NCBI GenBank assembly: GCA_026770575.1
Contig: MU657167.1
Coordinates: 614,383 to 678,382 of the forward strand
DNA from: Pelagophyceae sp. CCMP2097
Lineage: Eukaryota; Sar; Pelagophyceae
Direction of reading: 5' to 3'
Length of the DNA: 64,000 nt
The notes under the pieces were generated by a model. That model was given only the letters and a program-made list of their open reading frames with translations. It had not been told where the DNA came from and did not search any database. Shown in pieces: positions 1 through 10,285 of this stretch. Both the position numbers and the translations under genes were made by a program. Position 1 is the first letter of the stretch; each line of letters begins with the position of its first letter.

Positions 1-2294
1 ACGTCGGCGTCGCCGGCTGCGGCGGCGCGGCGGCGCGGCCGCGCGCCGACGGCGCGTCGTTGGCGAGCGCGAGCGCGAGGACGCACAGGGCGCCGAGCGC
101 GAGCGCGGCGAAGCCGAGCAGCGCCACACGGCGCTGCGCCGCCTCGAGCGCCGCCATCGCCGCGGCGAGCTGGGCTGCGCAGGCGGCGAGCGCGTCGCCG
201 CCGGGACACACGCCGGGCGCCGCCGAGGCGGGGCACTCGCGCGCCGCGGGGCACGCGGCGGGGGGCCTCTCCGGCGGCGCCGCAGGGTTCGCCTTGGGCG
301 CCATGGCCAGCGGCTTGCTCTTGGCCGGCGCGTGGGCGCCGTCGCGCGCCGCCTCGGGGCGGAGCTCGGCCTCGACGTCGAGGAGCGAGAGCTGCTTGAT
401 CACGACGACGCGGTCCTGCGTGGCCACGTTGCCCGCCGCGTCGGAGACGGTGTACGGGACGGTGAACGCGGCGTGGCCCTCGTGGAGCGCGGCCGCGCGG
501 ACCGGCTTGCCGACTTGGACGCGCGCCGAGACGTCGCGCTGGGCGCCCGTTGCAGCGTCGGCGTCCGTCGCGCGGAAGCAGCGGAGGCCCTTTTCGCCGC
601 CGCAGAGGCGGTGCGGCGCCGTCTCAGCGAGTTTCTCGAGGTCGCGGAGGATGACGTCGCCCGCGGCGCAGGCGCGGTCTTTGCCGGCGAGGTCCGTGCA
701 ACGCTCGACGCGCAGCACAACCGGGTTCGGCCCCAGCAAGACCAGCGTCGGCGGCGCCACGTCGGCGCAGCCCGTGCCGCCGCGGTACGTCGGCGAAACG
801 CGCCAGTCCGCGGCGGCGTCCCAGCTCGCGACGGCGCGGAAGCCGTCGCCCTCGGTCCCGCCAGGGCACGTGCACGCGTACGAGCCGCGCGTGTTGGCGC
901 ACTTGGCGCGCGGCACGCAGGCGTGGGCGCAGGCGGTGCCCGCGACGGCGGCGCACTCGTCGACGTCCTCGACGCGCACGGCGCGCGTGGCCTCGACAAA
1001 AGGCGGGTTGGTCCAGGGCGTGTCCACTCGGTACGAGACGCGGTAGTCGCCGACCTTGAAGAACGGCGTTCCCGTGCGCGGCGCACGGCTCGGGAAGTCG
1101 CGCGGGTCCGAGTACGAAATGCGCAGAGTGCGCTCGTAGGCGGCGGCGTTGTCGTCGACGACGGAGACACCGAGCTCCTCGTACGGCGCCCCGCACTGCC
1201 CGACTTTGTAATTCGACGGCCCCTTTAAGCTCAGCTCGGGCAGTGTCAGGTCGACGCACTCGTCCAAGCCCGCCGCGCTCTTGGCCAGCGAGAAGCCGGT
1301 GGCGCACTCGCAGACGTGCTGCGGCGCGCCCGCGGCGCCGGCGGCGTTGACGCAACGCGCGTGGGCGCCGCAGTGCACGCCGGCACAGGCGTCGCGTGCG
1401 GCGCGCTGGCAGCCGCAGGGAACGGGGGCGCCGGGCCGCAGCGCGCCGGCGGCGTCGACGAAGACGCGCGGCGGGCCGCCCGCGGGGCAGGCCGAGCCGT
1501 CGCCGACGAGGCCCGCGGGGCAGGCGCAGGCGTACGTGGCGACACGCCGCTGCCCGGCGGACCCCGGCGCGTCGCGCACCTGTTTTACGTAATGTCGGAG
1601 GAATTTGACTCTCGATTTGCGTTCCGGCACTGCAATCTCACCTCGCGCGTGCACGTCGCCTGCGCGTCGCACTTGCCAGAGGCGCAGAGGTCTGCCTCGC
1701 AGGCAAACGCAGAGGCGCATCTGCGGAACGCCGCCGACCCGGCCTCGGCCGACGCGCAGCACTCGCGCGTCGACGAGTAGCCTAGGGCGCCGCCGTCGCG
1801 AGAAGGCGTTGATAAAACGGTCGATACGACGGCGGGGTCGCACCGGCGCAGTCAAAGTCGGCGTGCGGGAGCGCGAGGGCGTCTCCAGCGCATGCGCACT
1901 CGTAGGAGCCGATTGTGTTGACGCACGTCGCCGACGGCCCGCAGGCGTGCCTCCAGGCCCCGCGGGCCGTGCACTCGTTTGTGTCGACGATGTCAATGTC
2001 CGTAGTGTAGCAGACCGTGGCGTCGCCGACGGTGACGACCGAGGCGCGGATACTGTACGCGCCGACGGTGTGGTGCAGCGCGGCGCCCTCCCACGTCAGC
2101 TGCACGTCCTTGACGGCCTCGGCCGACGCGTCGTTGATACGCGCCGTCACAGAGGCCAAAACGCCCGAAATGTCCGTCGGCGCCGCCTGCTGCTCCAGCT
2201 GGATCGTCTCCAGCACCTTGCACTCCGCGGCCACGGCCGCCGCCGCCGCCCGCGCGCCCAGGCAGAGCAAGGAGAGGCGCCGCATCCTCGCCAT
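1..2294 (-). CDS. EGF/HYR-like single-pass membrane protein (3' end outside window)
   Basis: Cell-surface or secretory-pathway protein. It starts at the ATG at 2294 with a signal peptide (MARMRRLSLLCLGARAAAA). Exons on the minus strand are 2294-1828, 1720-1642 and 1579 to beyond position 1; the three junctions keep phase. A calcium-binding EGF module follows the first Ig-like stretch (DTNECTARGAW...CVNTIGSYECAC). A second EGF is split across exons 2 and 3, and a third reads VDECAAVAGTACAHAC...CANTRGSYACTC. Between them are HYR/cadherin-like beta domains ending in YTVSDAAGNVATQD. A hydrophobic helix (VALLGFAALALGALCVLALA) lies near residue 660 and a short tail runs off the window. Ligand and role are unknown. 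The EGF and TM calls are firm; the first donor (GTATCG at 1827) is less certain. Confidence 0.78.
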
Positions 2295-2833
2295 GTCCCT
2301 ACTGTATTTGCGAGGACTTTAACAAATACAATGCGAAGTGCAAATTCAGACCCGCTGATCGCTCATCGCTTTCGCCAGAGGACGACTAACAACACTCCGT
2401 GCTTACCACCAGCGTCCAGGACGATGGCCACCAGCGGCGGTTCCGTGCACGGCTCCCTCGAGGGACGCGGGCTGGCGTCGGCACCGCGGCGGCCCGCTCG
2501 GGCGAACGCCGGTCGATGGCGGCCTGTTGGGGCCGGAGTTATCGCCTGCACCGCGCGAGTGGCGGCCCGCCCCGTCGCGGGCGCGACCGCGACCGCGGGG
2601 CGGGACGACCGGCGCCGCGCGGCTCCGGCGACGCCGAGGCGCGCCCTCGCTCCGGTCGCCGCGGGGATTCATCGCTACGCCGGCCGCGCGGCGGCGGTCG
2701 GCGTGCTCTGAATCCTCGCGCCGTCGGCGGCCGCGGGCCGCCCGGCGCGGGGCCCTCTCGAGACACTTCTCGAGACGCATGCTCCCAGCTGCGCGCCGTG
2801 GGCTGGCTCTCACCGCGCCGCTCTTAGGCCAAG
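2295..2833. other. Divergent intergenic region between EGF protein and RPL26
   Basis: Shared upstream region of two head-to-head genes. An inverted repeat, TGTATTTG (2303-2310) and CAAATACA (2323-2330), lies just upstream of the EGF-protein start codon. The rest (about 2400-2820) is GC-rich with arginine-rich frames on both strands and no recognisable domain; I see no gene in it. Confidence 0.5.
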
Positions 2834-3250
2834 ATGAAGTACTCCCCGATGGTCTCCTCCTCGCGGAGAAAGTCGCGCAAGGCGCACTTCGCCGCCGACT
2901 CGTCGAGCCGGCGCATCATCATGTCGGCGCCGCTGTCCAAGGAGCTGCAGGCCAAGTACAACGTGCGGTCGCTGCCCGTGCGCAAGGACGACGAGGTCAC
3001 CGTCGTCCGCGGCATCTACAAGAACCGCGAGGGCAAGGTCACCGCGTGCTACCGCCGCAAGTTCTGCATCCACGTCGAGCGCATCACGCGCGACAAGGCG
3101 AACGGCGCGCAGGTGAACGTCGGCCTGCAGACATCCAACGTCGTCATCACCAAGCTCAAGATGGACAAGGACCGCAAGGCCATCCTCGACCGCAAGGACC
3201 GCTCCGGCGCCGGCGCCGACAAGGCGGACAACATGGCCGGCGTCGATTAA
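2834..3250 (+). CDS. RPL26: 60S ribosomal protein L26 (uL24)
   Basis: Component of the large cytosolic ribosomal subunit near the exit tunnel. This intronless 138-residue protein has the family's length and opening ([19 protein letters not shown]; usual form MKFNPFVTSDRSKNRKRHF). The KOW motif follows: [23 protein letters not shown] around residues 48-70, then [17 protein letters not shown]. The C-terminal tail ([18 protein letters not shown]) is lineage-specific. The start at 2834 is fixed by homology. Its upstream region is shared with the EGF-protein gene on the other strand. Confidence 0.97.
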   Translation: MKYSPMVSSSRRKSRKAHFAADSSSRRIIMSAPLSKELQAKYNVRSLPVRKDDEVTVVRGIYKNREGKVTACYRRKFCIHVERITRDKANGAQVNVGLQTSNVVITKLKMDKDRKAILDRKDRSGAGADKADNMAGVD

Positions 3251-3538
3251 ACGACGACGCTCCTAAAAAAAGCAGCCTCACCCCCAACTTGCGGCCGCGC
3301 GAGGACCTCGAGGGAGTGCCCTGGGGTGCAGGAGGCGCGCCGTTTCCAGCTTCGAGGTGCGCCTATTCACGGAACGTGTAGAGCAGCGCCGTACCTCCCA
3401 GCGCGTCGCCTGCCCACCGCCCGACTGTTTGATGATTAAAGTGAGCATCGCTTTTAAAACCGTGGCTTTGTGTAAACTGATTCTTGCGGCCAACTCTAGT
3501 AGGAAGTCGCCGCTCGCGCCGCCCGCGTCTCTGCCCGT

Positions 3539-4977
3539 ATGGATATGGCCGCATCGGTCGCGCCGACAGACGTCTACGCTGTGACGAGCAGCGAAGCGGC
3601 CGCGTCTCGCGAGGGCGTTGGAGGCGAGGCGGCGGCGGCGACGGCCGAAGGGGCTTGTTCCGTCGACGGCGGCGACGCGCCGGCGCCGCCCTCCCCCGGC
3701 GCGGGCACCGCGGCGCCGGCGTGTCGGTCCGACGGCGGCGATTTTGACGTCGAGGCGGCGGTGGCGCATTCCGATGCGTCTGAGCCGCACAAGCCGCCTG
3801 CGGCGGCCGCGGCGCCGACGCTCTGGGACGACTCCGACGAGGCCGAGGCGTGGTGGGCCGGGCTGAACAAGGGCGACGCTTCAAATGTCTTCACCTGCGT
3901 TATCTTTGCCATCGGCGCCATCCTCCGCGCCGTCGCGCCGGGCACCGCCGCAGACCTCATCCTCGCCTTTGGACTCTTCGGCTTCGCCGGCGGCATCACC
4001 AACTGGCTCGCCGCAAGCGCCAGCGTCGCACACCGCCCGAGAGCATCGCCCCAAACGCGACGCGACTCCAACGCCGCCTTGTGCGAGGGCAGTCGCTCCG
4101 TCTGACGCGCGACTACAGGTCAAGATGCTCTTCGACAAGATTCCCGGCCTCATCGGCTCGGGCGTCATCCCGCGCCGGTTCCAAGACATCCTCGGCGCGC
4201 TCAAGACGATGATCCTCGAGACGTTTTTCGAGGAGCGCTTCCTGAGAGCCTACATCGCCGAGAGGTCCGCAGGCTTCTTCGAGGGCCTCGACCTCAAGGG
4301 AAAACTCGAAAAGGCGATGAAAGCAGAGGGCTTCGACGGCGCACTCGCGCGGTGCGCCCCCGCGGAGTCCTTGGGGCGAAGAAGCCCTCTGGGCGCCTCT
4401 GTCGAGCCGATCAAGTCAGCCTCGCGTTTCGTAGCAAGCTCGAGGCGCTTTCGGAGACGCCAGAGGGCATGATGCTGGCGACGCTGGCGCCCATGTTTGG
4501 CGGCTTCGACACGATGGTGCCCATGATCAAGCCCATGCTCGTCGGCGTCGGCGCCGAGTTGATTGGCACGCTCTCGAGCAACTTTGACGTCGACGACGTC
4601 CTCGACATCAAGGCGCGACCCGTCGCCCGGAGAGGCGAAGGCGAGGCGACAGAGGGCCGCCACGCCGCCTCCGCCTAGGCCGTGCGCGGCGAGATCGACA
4701 AGGTGCTCACGCAGCGCATGACGACGCTCACGCCGGAAAAGGTCAAGCGCATGATGAGTGAGCCGGCGATGCCTCGTGGAGTGTGCCGCTGGACGCACCC
4801 CGGCGCAGGTAACGTCATCCGCGACCACCTCGGCTGGCTCGTCGTCTGGGGTCCGTCGACCGCGCCCCGCGACGTTTTTCTTTGCCCCGGCGCGGCCAGA
4901 CCCATGCTCACGACTTTTTTCTAGGCAACGTTTTTGGCGGCATCATCGGCGTCGCCTCGTTTCTCGCAAAGTACTGA
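3539..4977 (+). CDS. DUF445 (YheB/YjiN-type) membrane-associated protein
   Basis: Exons 3539-4012, 4119-4351, 4435-4612, 4679-4757, 4809-4850 and 4925-4977 join in phase to 352 residues. The acidic, alanine-rich N terminus (about 105 residues) is variable. The DUF445 core follows: a hydrophobic segment running into GGITNWLAVKMLFDKIPG, then GSGVIPRRFQDI, a long helical middle, and the typical hydrophobic end HLGWLVVWGNVFGGIIGVASFLAKY. DUF445 proteins are bacterial and algal membrane-anchored proteins of unknown role. Intron 1 must start with GC (gcaagc at 4013) to restore NWLAVKMLFD. Intron 3 could use a GC donor at 4613 or a GT donor at 4622, which would add three residues. Confidence 0.85.
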
Positions 4978-5311
4978 CCGCGCGGCGCATTTTTGCGATT
5001 TAAAAACACCTTTGAACCTCGTGCACAACCCGGGCCGACTCGGACTCGTGCACAACCCGGGCCAGCCGGTAGACACTTTTCGGGATGAGGTCTTGCGGTG
5101 GCACTTTTTGGAATCACGGGGTGGCGCTGCCGACCCGTCGGCGAGAGGCGCATCCCACCAGTGCAACCGAGGGAGCACTCCGAGTACCCAGAAACTCCGC
5201 TTCCGGCGTTCTTTGGCGTCACGTTGGGTAAAACCCCGGAGACCTAGGAATTCCTACTCGTGACCTAGGAATCCTAAATCAAGACGCAAACATCGATCGC
5301 GATTCGCGAAG
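4978..5311. other. Intergenic region with a short direct repeat and palindromes
   Basis: No gene seen. It holds two exact copies of a 19-bp repeat (CTCGTGCACAACCCGGGCC at 5018-5036 and 5045-5063). The palindrome TAGGAATTCCTA lies at 5245-5256 with a near copy, TAGGAATCCTA, at 5266-5276, about 40-65 bp before the next start codon. Confidence 0.7.
5245..5276 (+). promoter_or_regulatory. Candidate promoter palindrome TAGGAATTCCTA plus near copy
   Basis: AT-rich 12-bp perfect palindrome (5245-5256) followed by an 11-bp version (5266-5276), both preceded by CC. They stand out in very GC-rich DNA and lie 36-67 bp upstream of the start at 5312. The same 12-mer recurs at 20481 upstream of PDAT. Function is inferred from position only. 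Confidence 0.35.
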
Positions 5312-6961
5312 ATGGGGTGGCTGCGTGGTGGCCCGCCCAAGGGCGGCAAGCGCGGGTGCGTCTCCGGCCTGGCGCCGGTCTCCCGCGGCGGTCTCCGAGG
5401 TCTAAAGGGGGCGACGTAGGTGGACCGATGGCGAAGACCGGCGAGATTACGACGTGCTCCGGCAGAAGCTCCGCCTCCCGCTCCTCGCCGCGACGGGCAT
5501 CGCGATGGCCTGCTTCCTCCCGGAGATGGCCGTGCGCCGCGCGCCAGAGGCCGTCTCGAAGCAGATCCAGGCCCGGCCGATGCAAGAGTGCGCCGCGGCC
5601 GGCGACGGGCCGCGCCTCGAGTACGAGTGGCTCCTGCGCGAGTCGGCCATCGACGACCAGGCCGAGGACGTCGCGCCCTGGGCCACAGCCTTTCGAATCC
5701 CGACGCGCCGCGTCATCCCGGAGATTTTAAGGCTGGGCCAGCAGACGTCCGAGTTCATCGCAAAGGGCGTAGACGACCACGGCGTCGGTATCATCGAGGG
5801 CATCCTCGACCGCAAGCTCTGCGCCAAAGCGCGAAACGCCGCCCTCGTCGTCATCGACGACGTCCTCAGCCCCAGCGGCGCCAAGCTCGCGGGCGTCCAA
5901 GCCGCACCGCCGGTGCGCGCGAGCCGCCGCGCGCCCGCCTTTTCAAAGGCAAACCCACGGCCGCGCAGGTGGACGGCGACGTGCGCGTTGCCATCGTGCA
6001 GCGCGAGGCCGCGTCGACGGCGCAGCAGGCCATGGACCCGTACCTCAAAGTGGCCGAGCGCGCGTACCGCGACCTCGACGTGCGTCTGTCCGACGCGGCG
6101 CTCCGTTTCCGGCCGCGCACGCCGCGCGTAGGACGCCCTGCGCTTCGCCGAGCTGAAGCTGAGGCCGCTCGCGGACGAGCTCGTCGGCTACGGTGCGCCG
6201 CGCCCGGGCGGGGCCGGGGCAGCTCGGCCAAACAAGCGCGCCGCGCAGGCATGCTCGTGGAGCGGTCCGTTGAGATGTCCTTCGTCGGCGGCGAGTCGGC
6301 TGCGGCGCCGCGGCCCGACACTACGGGATCGCGGCGCAAGCTCTTCACGTTTTACGTGGCGCTCGACGACAACGAGCCGCTCTTCGACCCGGTCTGGGTC
6401 TCCGCGGACCACCAAGGCGCCGTTTCACCGCCGCACAAGGCGGGCATGGTGCTCGTCGCCGACGCCGCCATCCCGCGGCGGCCCGTGGCGCCGCCGGCCG
6501 AGCCGCGGCTGTGGCTGCGCCTGTCGTACGCGAGCTCGGCGCCGCTGCCGCCGTCGCGCGCCTACGTGAGCAGCATCGCCGCCGCCGGCGCCACCGTCGT
6601 GCGGCCCGAGCTCGAGTGGCTCCGCGCCTTCATCGACATCTACCGCAACGTCACCGCGCCCGTGAGTCGCCGCGCCGCCTTTTTTGACCCTGTGCCTCCC
6701 AGAGTCGCCCGCGTCCTGGGCAACCGAATGACCGCCGCACAGCTCGCGCAATACGGCAAATACGTCATGCAGTGCGTCACTCCTTGCATCGCATGCACCC
6801 CCGCGCCGTATGTTTGTTGTTCGCCGAGGCCGCGACATCTTCGACGCAGGCTCGGGTTTGGGTTCATTTTCTTCACGACAATCAAATCCCTCCGCAGTAT
6901 CGTCCACGCCGAGACGGGCGCCGGCCCACGGAAACCCACCGAAGACGAGGACGACGACTAG
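5312..6961 (+). CDS. Conserved-looking protein of unknown function with two membrane segments
   Basis: I do not recognise a family. Exon 1 (MGWLRGGPPKGGKRG) uses a gtgcgt donor near 5356. The second exon starts near 5420 and reads WTDGEDRRDYDVLRQKLRLPLLAATGIAMACFLPEM, the first hydrophobic segment. Further exons join at about 5884/5970, 6077/6130, 6185/6250, 6660/6704 and 6772/6892, all in phase. The middle holds a beta-rich stretch (KLFTFYVALDDNEPLFDPVWVSADHQG...KAGMVLVADAA). The end has a second hydrophobic segment (LGFGFIFFTTIKSLR) and an acidic tail (TEDEDDD). It may be an organelle-membrane protein with a large loop between two anchors. Exon count and phase support a real gene; function is open. 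Confidence 0.6.
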
Positions 6962-7443
6962 CCGCCGCCGGCGCGGCCCCGCCGCGAGGCGAATACGCGG
7001 CGGCTCCCTCTGCACAAGGAGGAGCGGCTCGCACCGCCTGGCGACGAGCCCGCGCTCCGATGCGACGGTGTAACATCTCGGTAAGGAGCGACGCGGGCAA
7101 GCGTGCGGTCTATGCATCCTTCGCGACCGCCACGCGTCGTGCAACCTCTCCAACAAACGGAACAAATTGCCCCTTTTTGTGAATATTCACTCAAAACCAC
7201 CGAGATGTGGTTTTGAGATCCCGGGGCCTGCCAGTGACTGGCTGGGGTGAAAAACCACTTAATCTAAGGTAGCAGCCGAGACTGGCTGGGGGGTCGCACG
7301 GGCTCCCGGACATGCCCCGACCACGCGGAGCGCTCCACGCCCTTCCTTTTGAGATCTTTCCTCAACGGACCTTTTAGAGCGGCGCAATACATTATTGCAC
7401 GCGCCGTCACGACTCGAGTCGACTCGGACTTTATCCGGCCAGC
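6962..7443. other. Intergenic region with adjacent palindrome and hairpin
   Basis: No gene seen between the unknown protein and ATX1. It contains GTGAATATTCAC (7179-7190) directly followed by a 10-bp hairpin (7191-7216), and two copies of the short motif ACTGGCTGGGG near 7228 and 7280. Confidence 0.6.
7179..7216. repeat. 12-bp palindrome abutting a 10-bp stem hairpin
   Basis: GTGAATATTCAC at 7179-7190 is a perfect palindrome. It is followed at once by TCAAAACCAC (7191-7200), a 6-nt loop CGAGAT, and GTGGTTTTGA (7207-7216), a perfect 10-bp inverted repeat. It lies 218 bp after the stop at 6961, so it may be a 3'-end signal or a relic of a small inverted-repeat element. Confidence 0.6.
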
Positions 7444-7896
7444 ATGGAGCAGACCGTCGTGTTCGACGTGCAGATGGCGTGCGGCGGCTGCTCCGGCGCG
7501 TGTACTCGACCGGCGTCGAAAAGCGAATGTCTCATGGTGGGACACGTCGACAGAGTTTCACGAGGGCGTGCGCACTCCCCGGCACGGTCGTCGGTCGCGT
7601 CCTTCATGCTTGACACCCAGGCACGCGCATCCTGAACAAGATGGGTGCGTTTAATTTTGCGTGGGCCGCCGCTCAGACGTTTGTCTTACGACGCGGGCCC
7701 TTTGGCGGGGCGGGCCTCCGGCGCGGCGGCCGGGACGCGCGGCGGCCTAGGCGTCAAGAGCGTCGACGCCAACCTCGAGACGCAAAAGGTGACGGTGGTC
7801 TACGAGGAGTCGGCGGAGCTGACGCCGCAGACGATGCTCGAGAAGCTTTTGGTCTGGGCCAAGAGCGCCAACAAGACCGTCGCGCTTGCCTCGTAG
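7444..7896 (+). CDS. ATX1: ATX1/ATOX1-type copper chaperone
   Basis: Small cytosolic metallochaperone that carries Cu(I) to P-type ATPases. Three exons (7444-7501, 7621-7644, 7751-7896) join in phase to 75 residues, the family's normal size. The heavy-metal-associated fold is complete: strand EQTVVFDVQ, the metal site M-A-C-G-G-C, helix SGACTRILNKM, then GVKSVDANLETQKVTVVYEE and the last helix. The second exon is only 24 nt, and reading either flanking ORF alone loses half the domain. Position 19 or so after the site is C-T-R where most relatives have V-T-R, adding an extra cysteine near the copper loop. Donors are gtactc (7502) and gtgcgt (7645). Confidence 0.9.
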
Positions 7897-8058
7897 GACG
7901 TAACCAACGGCTCTGCAACACCGTCCCCGGGAAGTCGGGATGGGACCCGCAAAGGGGTCCGCAAGGCGCGAGTCGTTGTGAGATCCCGAGCGTCGTCAGT
8001 TCGGGAGTCGGGGCCGGTGCATCCGCACAAAATTACACACTGCCTACCCGGAGCGCGG

Positions 8059-10164
8059 CTAGCCTTCTCTCGGAGTCGCGTCGCCGCCGTCGTCGGTGAG
8101 GATCGCAGTCCGCACCATGCGCGCCGGCAGGCCGCAGTTGAGGCGCTTCTGGTGGACTCCCAGCGCGACTTTTGAGCGGAATGACCTCCGGCAGGCGTTG
8201 CAGTAGTGGTCCTCCGCCTCGTCGGACGCGCGGCCGCCGTCGCCTCGCAGAGGTGCCGAGTCGCGGCTCGCCGACGAGGCGTCGTTCGGCAGCGAGTCGG
8301 AGCGGCGGCGGCGAGTCGGCGAGTCGGTGCGGGGGTCCACGGAATGGCTCGTCGTGTCCACGGAGCGGCGGCTCGACGCGTCGCGGTCCATGGCGGGCCG
8401 GTCCGCGTGGGGGCTCGCAGGGGGGCCGGGCGGCGCGATCTTGATGCAGTTTGGATGCGGCACGATGCGCTGCGGCGGCGCGTCGGCGGAGCCGCGCGGC
8501 GCGATCTCGTCGGCGGCGTGCGTGTTGGAGTGGACGCGGAGGTGGACGCCGTTGCGGAAGATGCGGCCGCAGACGTGGCAGACGTTTGCTGGCTGCGGCG
8601 GCCAGCGCACTGCAAAGACGTCGCCCGCGCCGCGGCCCGGCGGCACGAGGCCCGCGCCGACGCCGCCGTCGGGCAACGTGCAGCAGAGGCGGTCGCCCGC
8701 AACCGCCGCCGCGGGCACCGTGAAGATGATTTCGAAGCGCGCGCCGCCGGGCTTGAGAGGCGCGCCGCCGGCCTTTAAAGGCGAGGCCGCGGTGGGCGGC
8801 AACCGCGGCAGCGGCGCGCGGCCGTTGAGCTGCGCAGCCGGCGGCGGGCGGCGGTTCGCCGCCGGCCGCGCGTCGCCCGGCCGAGGCGGCAGCTCACCAC
8901 GCGAGGCCTCGTCGGAGCCGCGAGAGGCTAACAAGTCGGGCGCCGAGTGCGGCGCGCCGCGCGGCGGCCGCCCGTCGTCGTCACCGGGCCGCGCACCGAA
9001 GAGGGACGCGCCGCCGTCGCCGTCGGCCGCAGAGGCGCGCCGCGCCCGCTCGCGGTCGCGGGCCCGCTCGCGCCGCGCCTCGAAGCCGGCGGGCGCGCCG
9101 GCTGGCGAGTGGCGGTGATCGCCGTCGCGGGCCCGCGCGCGCTGCTCCTCAAAGTCGCGCGGAAGCGTGCCGAGCGACCCGCGGCCGGGTGGCGCGCCGT
9201 TGGAGTATTCCACGGCGCTCCGCGACGACAGCAGTTCGGCGGCCGTCGCGTCGTCGTCGTCTTCGTCGCCTATCCACCGCGACACGCGAGGCGCCCTCTT
9301 GCGCAGCCGCGGCGCGGCGACTCGCCGCACAGGCTGCCGCGGCGAAGACGAGCCTTGGTCGCTCGAGTCGTCGTCGTCCGTGTTCGCCGCCGCGGGAGCG
9401 GGTGGCCCCCGGCGCGCGCGCTCGTCGTCGTCGAGGTGCGCGTCGCGCGGTGCAGAAGCGTCGCGCAGCGCAGAAGCGTCGCGCGGCGCGAACGCGCGGC
9501 CGCCGGCGAGGACGCGGCGCGTCTCCTCCATGGCCTCGTGGAGCCGCCGCGCCTCGGCGCCGTCAGGCGGCGTCTGCGGCGGCGCCTGCGGCCGCGCGGC
9601 CGGCCGGCTGGCAGAACCTCGCGGCGGGCTGGCCGGCGCGTCGTCGCGCATCGGCACGCCAGGCTCGGACCGGCCCGCGCCGGGCCCGCCGGCCTGCTTC
9701 GCCGCCGGCGCGTCGTCTTCGTCGGAGCTCCGCGCGGCCCGCGCCCGCGGCGGAGCCGGGGCCGGGGCCGGGGCCGGGGCCGGGGCCGGAGCCGGGGCCG
9801 GAGCCGGAACCGCCGCGGCCCACATTGGCGGCGCCGCGCCTGCGGGAGACGGCACGGTCTCGATGTTGAGAAGGAGCCCACGGAACGCCGCCTCGGCCGC
9901 GCGGCCGCCGCCCGGCTCCGGCCCCGGTCCTTGGGGCCCGGCGGGCGCTCCTTGGAGCCCGGCGGCCCCAGATTCGGCGCCAGCGGCGACGGCGCCCGTC
10001 CTCGCCTTGAAGTGGACGCCAAACCACTCCTCGAACGACCCGAAGAGCGGCCCGTCGTCTTGCTTCGCCGCCTCACGCCGCAGCGCGGCCGCAGCAGGAT
10101 CAAACACATTTGAGAGGTCGGCAAAACTGCCCTGCGAGTCCGCGGAGCCGCGATGCGAGGCCAT
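8059..10164 (-). CDS. C2H2 zinc-finger protein with a long low-complexity N terminus
   Basis: Probable nucleic-acid-binding protein, about 702 residues from the ATG at 10164, no intron needed. Residues 1-500 are proline/alanine/arginine-rich and disordered, with a (Pro-Ala)n tract encoded by a GGGGCC-type hexanucleotide repeat at about 9755-9812. A small beta module (FEIIFTVPAAAVAGD...GAGLVPPGRGAGDVFAVRWP) follows. Two C2H2 fingers then appear: CHVCGRIFRNGVHLRVHSNTH and the looser CNACRRSFRSKVALGVHQKRLNC, whose last ligand is Cys. In-frame upstream residues exist, but the MED4 gene starts at 10286 on the other strand, so I place the start at 10164. DNA targets are unknown. Confidence 0.72.
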   Translation of the reverse strand: MASHRGSADSQGSFADLSNVFDPAAAALRREAAKQDDGPLFGSFEEWFGVHFKARTGAVAAGAESGAAGLQGAPAGPQGPGPEPGGGRAAEAAFRGLLLNIETVPSPAGAAPPMWAAAVPAPAPAPAPAPAPAPAPAPPRARAARSSDEDDAPAAKQAGGPGAGRSEPGVPMRDDAPASPPRGSASRPAARPQAPPQTPPDGAEARRLHEAMEETRRVLAGGRAFAPRDASALRDASAPRDAHLDDDERARRGPPAPAAANTDDDDSSDQGSSSPRQPVRRVAAPRLRKRAPRVSRWIGDEDDDDATAAELLSSRSAVEYSNGAPPGRGSLGTLPRDFEEQRARARDGDHRHSPAGAPAGFEARRERARDRERARRASAADGDGGASLFGARPGDDDGRPPRGAPHSAPDLLASRGSDEASRGELPPRPGDARPAANRRPPPAAQLNGRAPLPRLPPTAASPLKAGGAPLKPGGARFEIIFTVPAAAVAGDRLCCTLPDGGVGAGLVPPGRGAGDVFAVRWPPQPANVCHVCGRIFRNGVHLRVHSNTHAADEIAPRGSADAPPQRIVPHPNCIKIAPPGPPASPHADRPAMDRDASSRRSVDTTSHSVDPRTDSPTRRRRSDSLPNDASSASRDSAPLRGDGGRASDEAEDHYCNACRRSFRSKVALGVHQKRLNCGLPARMVRTAILTDDGGDATPREG
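9755..9812. repeat. GGGGCC-type hexanucleotide repeat coding for Pro-Ala
   Basis: About nine head-to-tail hexamers, GGGGCC with some GGAGCC. Read on the minus strand it gives a Pro-Ala run inside the zinc-finger protein. It is multiple of six in length, so copy-number change keeps the frame. Confidence 0.8.
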
Positions 10165-10285
10165 GCGGCCGCGGCGCGCAAAAGCGCGGGCCACCACCGC
10201 CGCGCCGGCGTCGCAGGCGTGGCAACCGTTCCGGACGTTCCAAGGTTCCAGTAACCGAGGCCATGGGCTTATTTTCGGCGAGAAA

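Noticed and set aside
2424..2711. 95-codon ORF starting MATSGGSVHGS
   Set aside because: No recognisable domain, Arg/Ala-rich, and lies in the shared promoter of two solid genes. Possible but unsupported.
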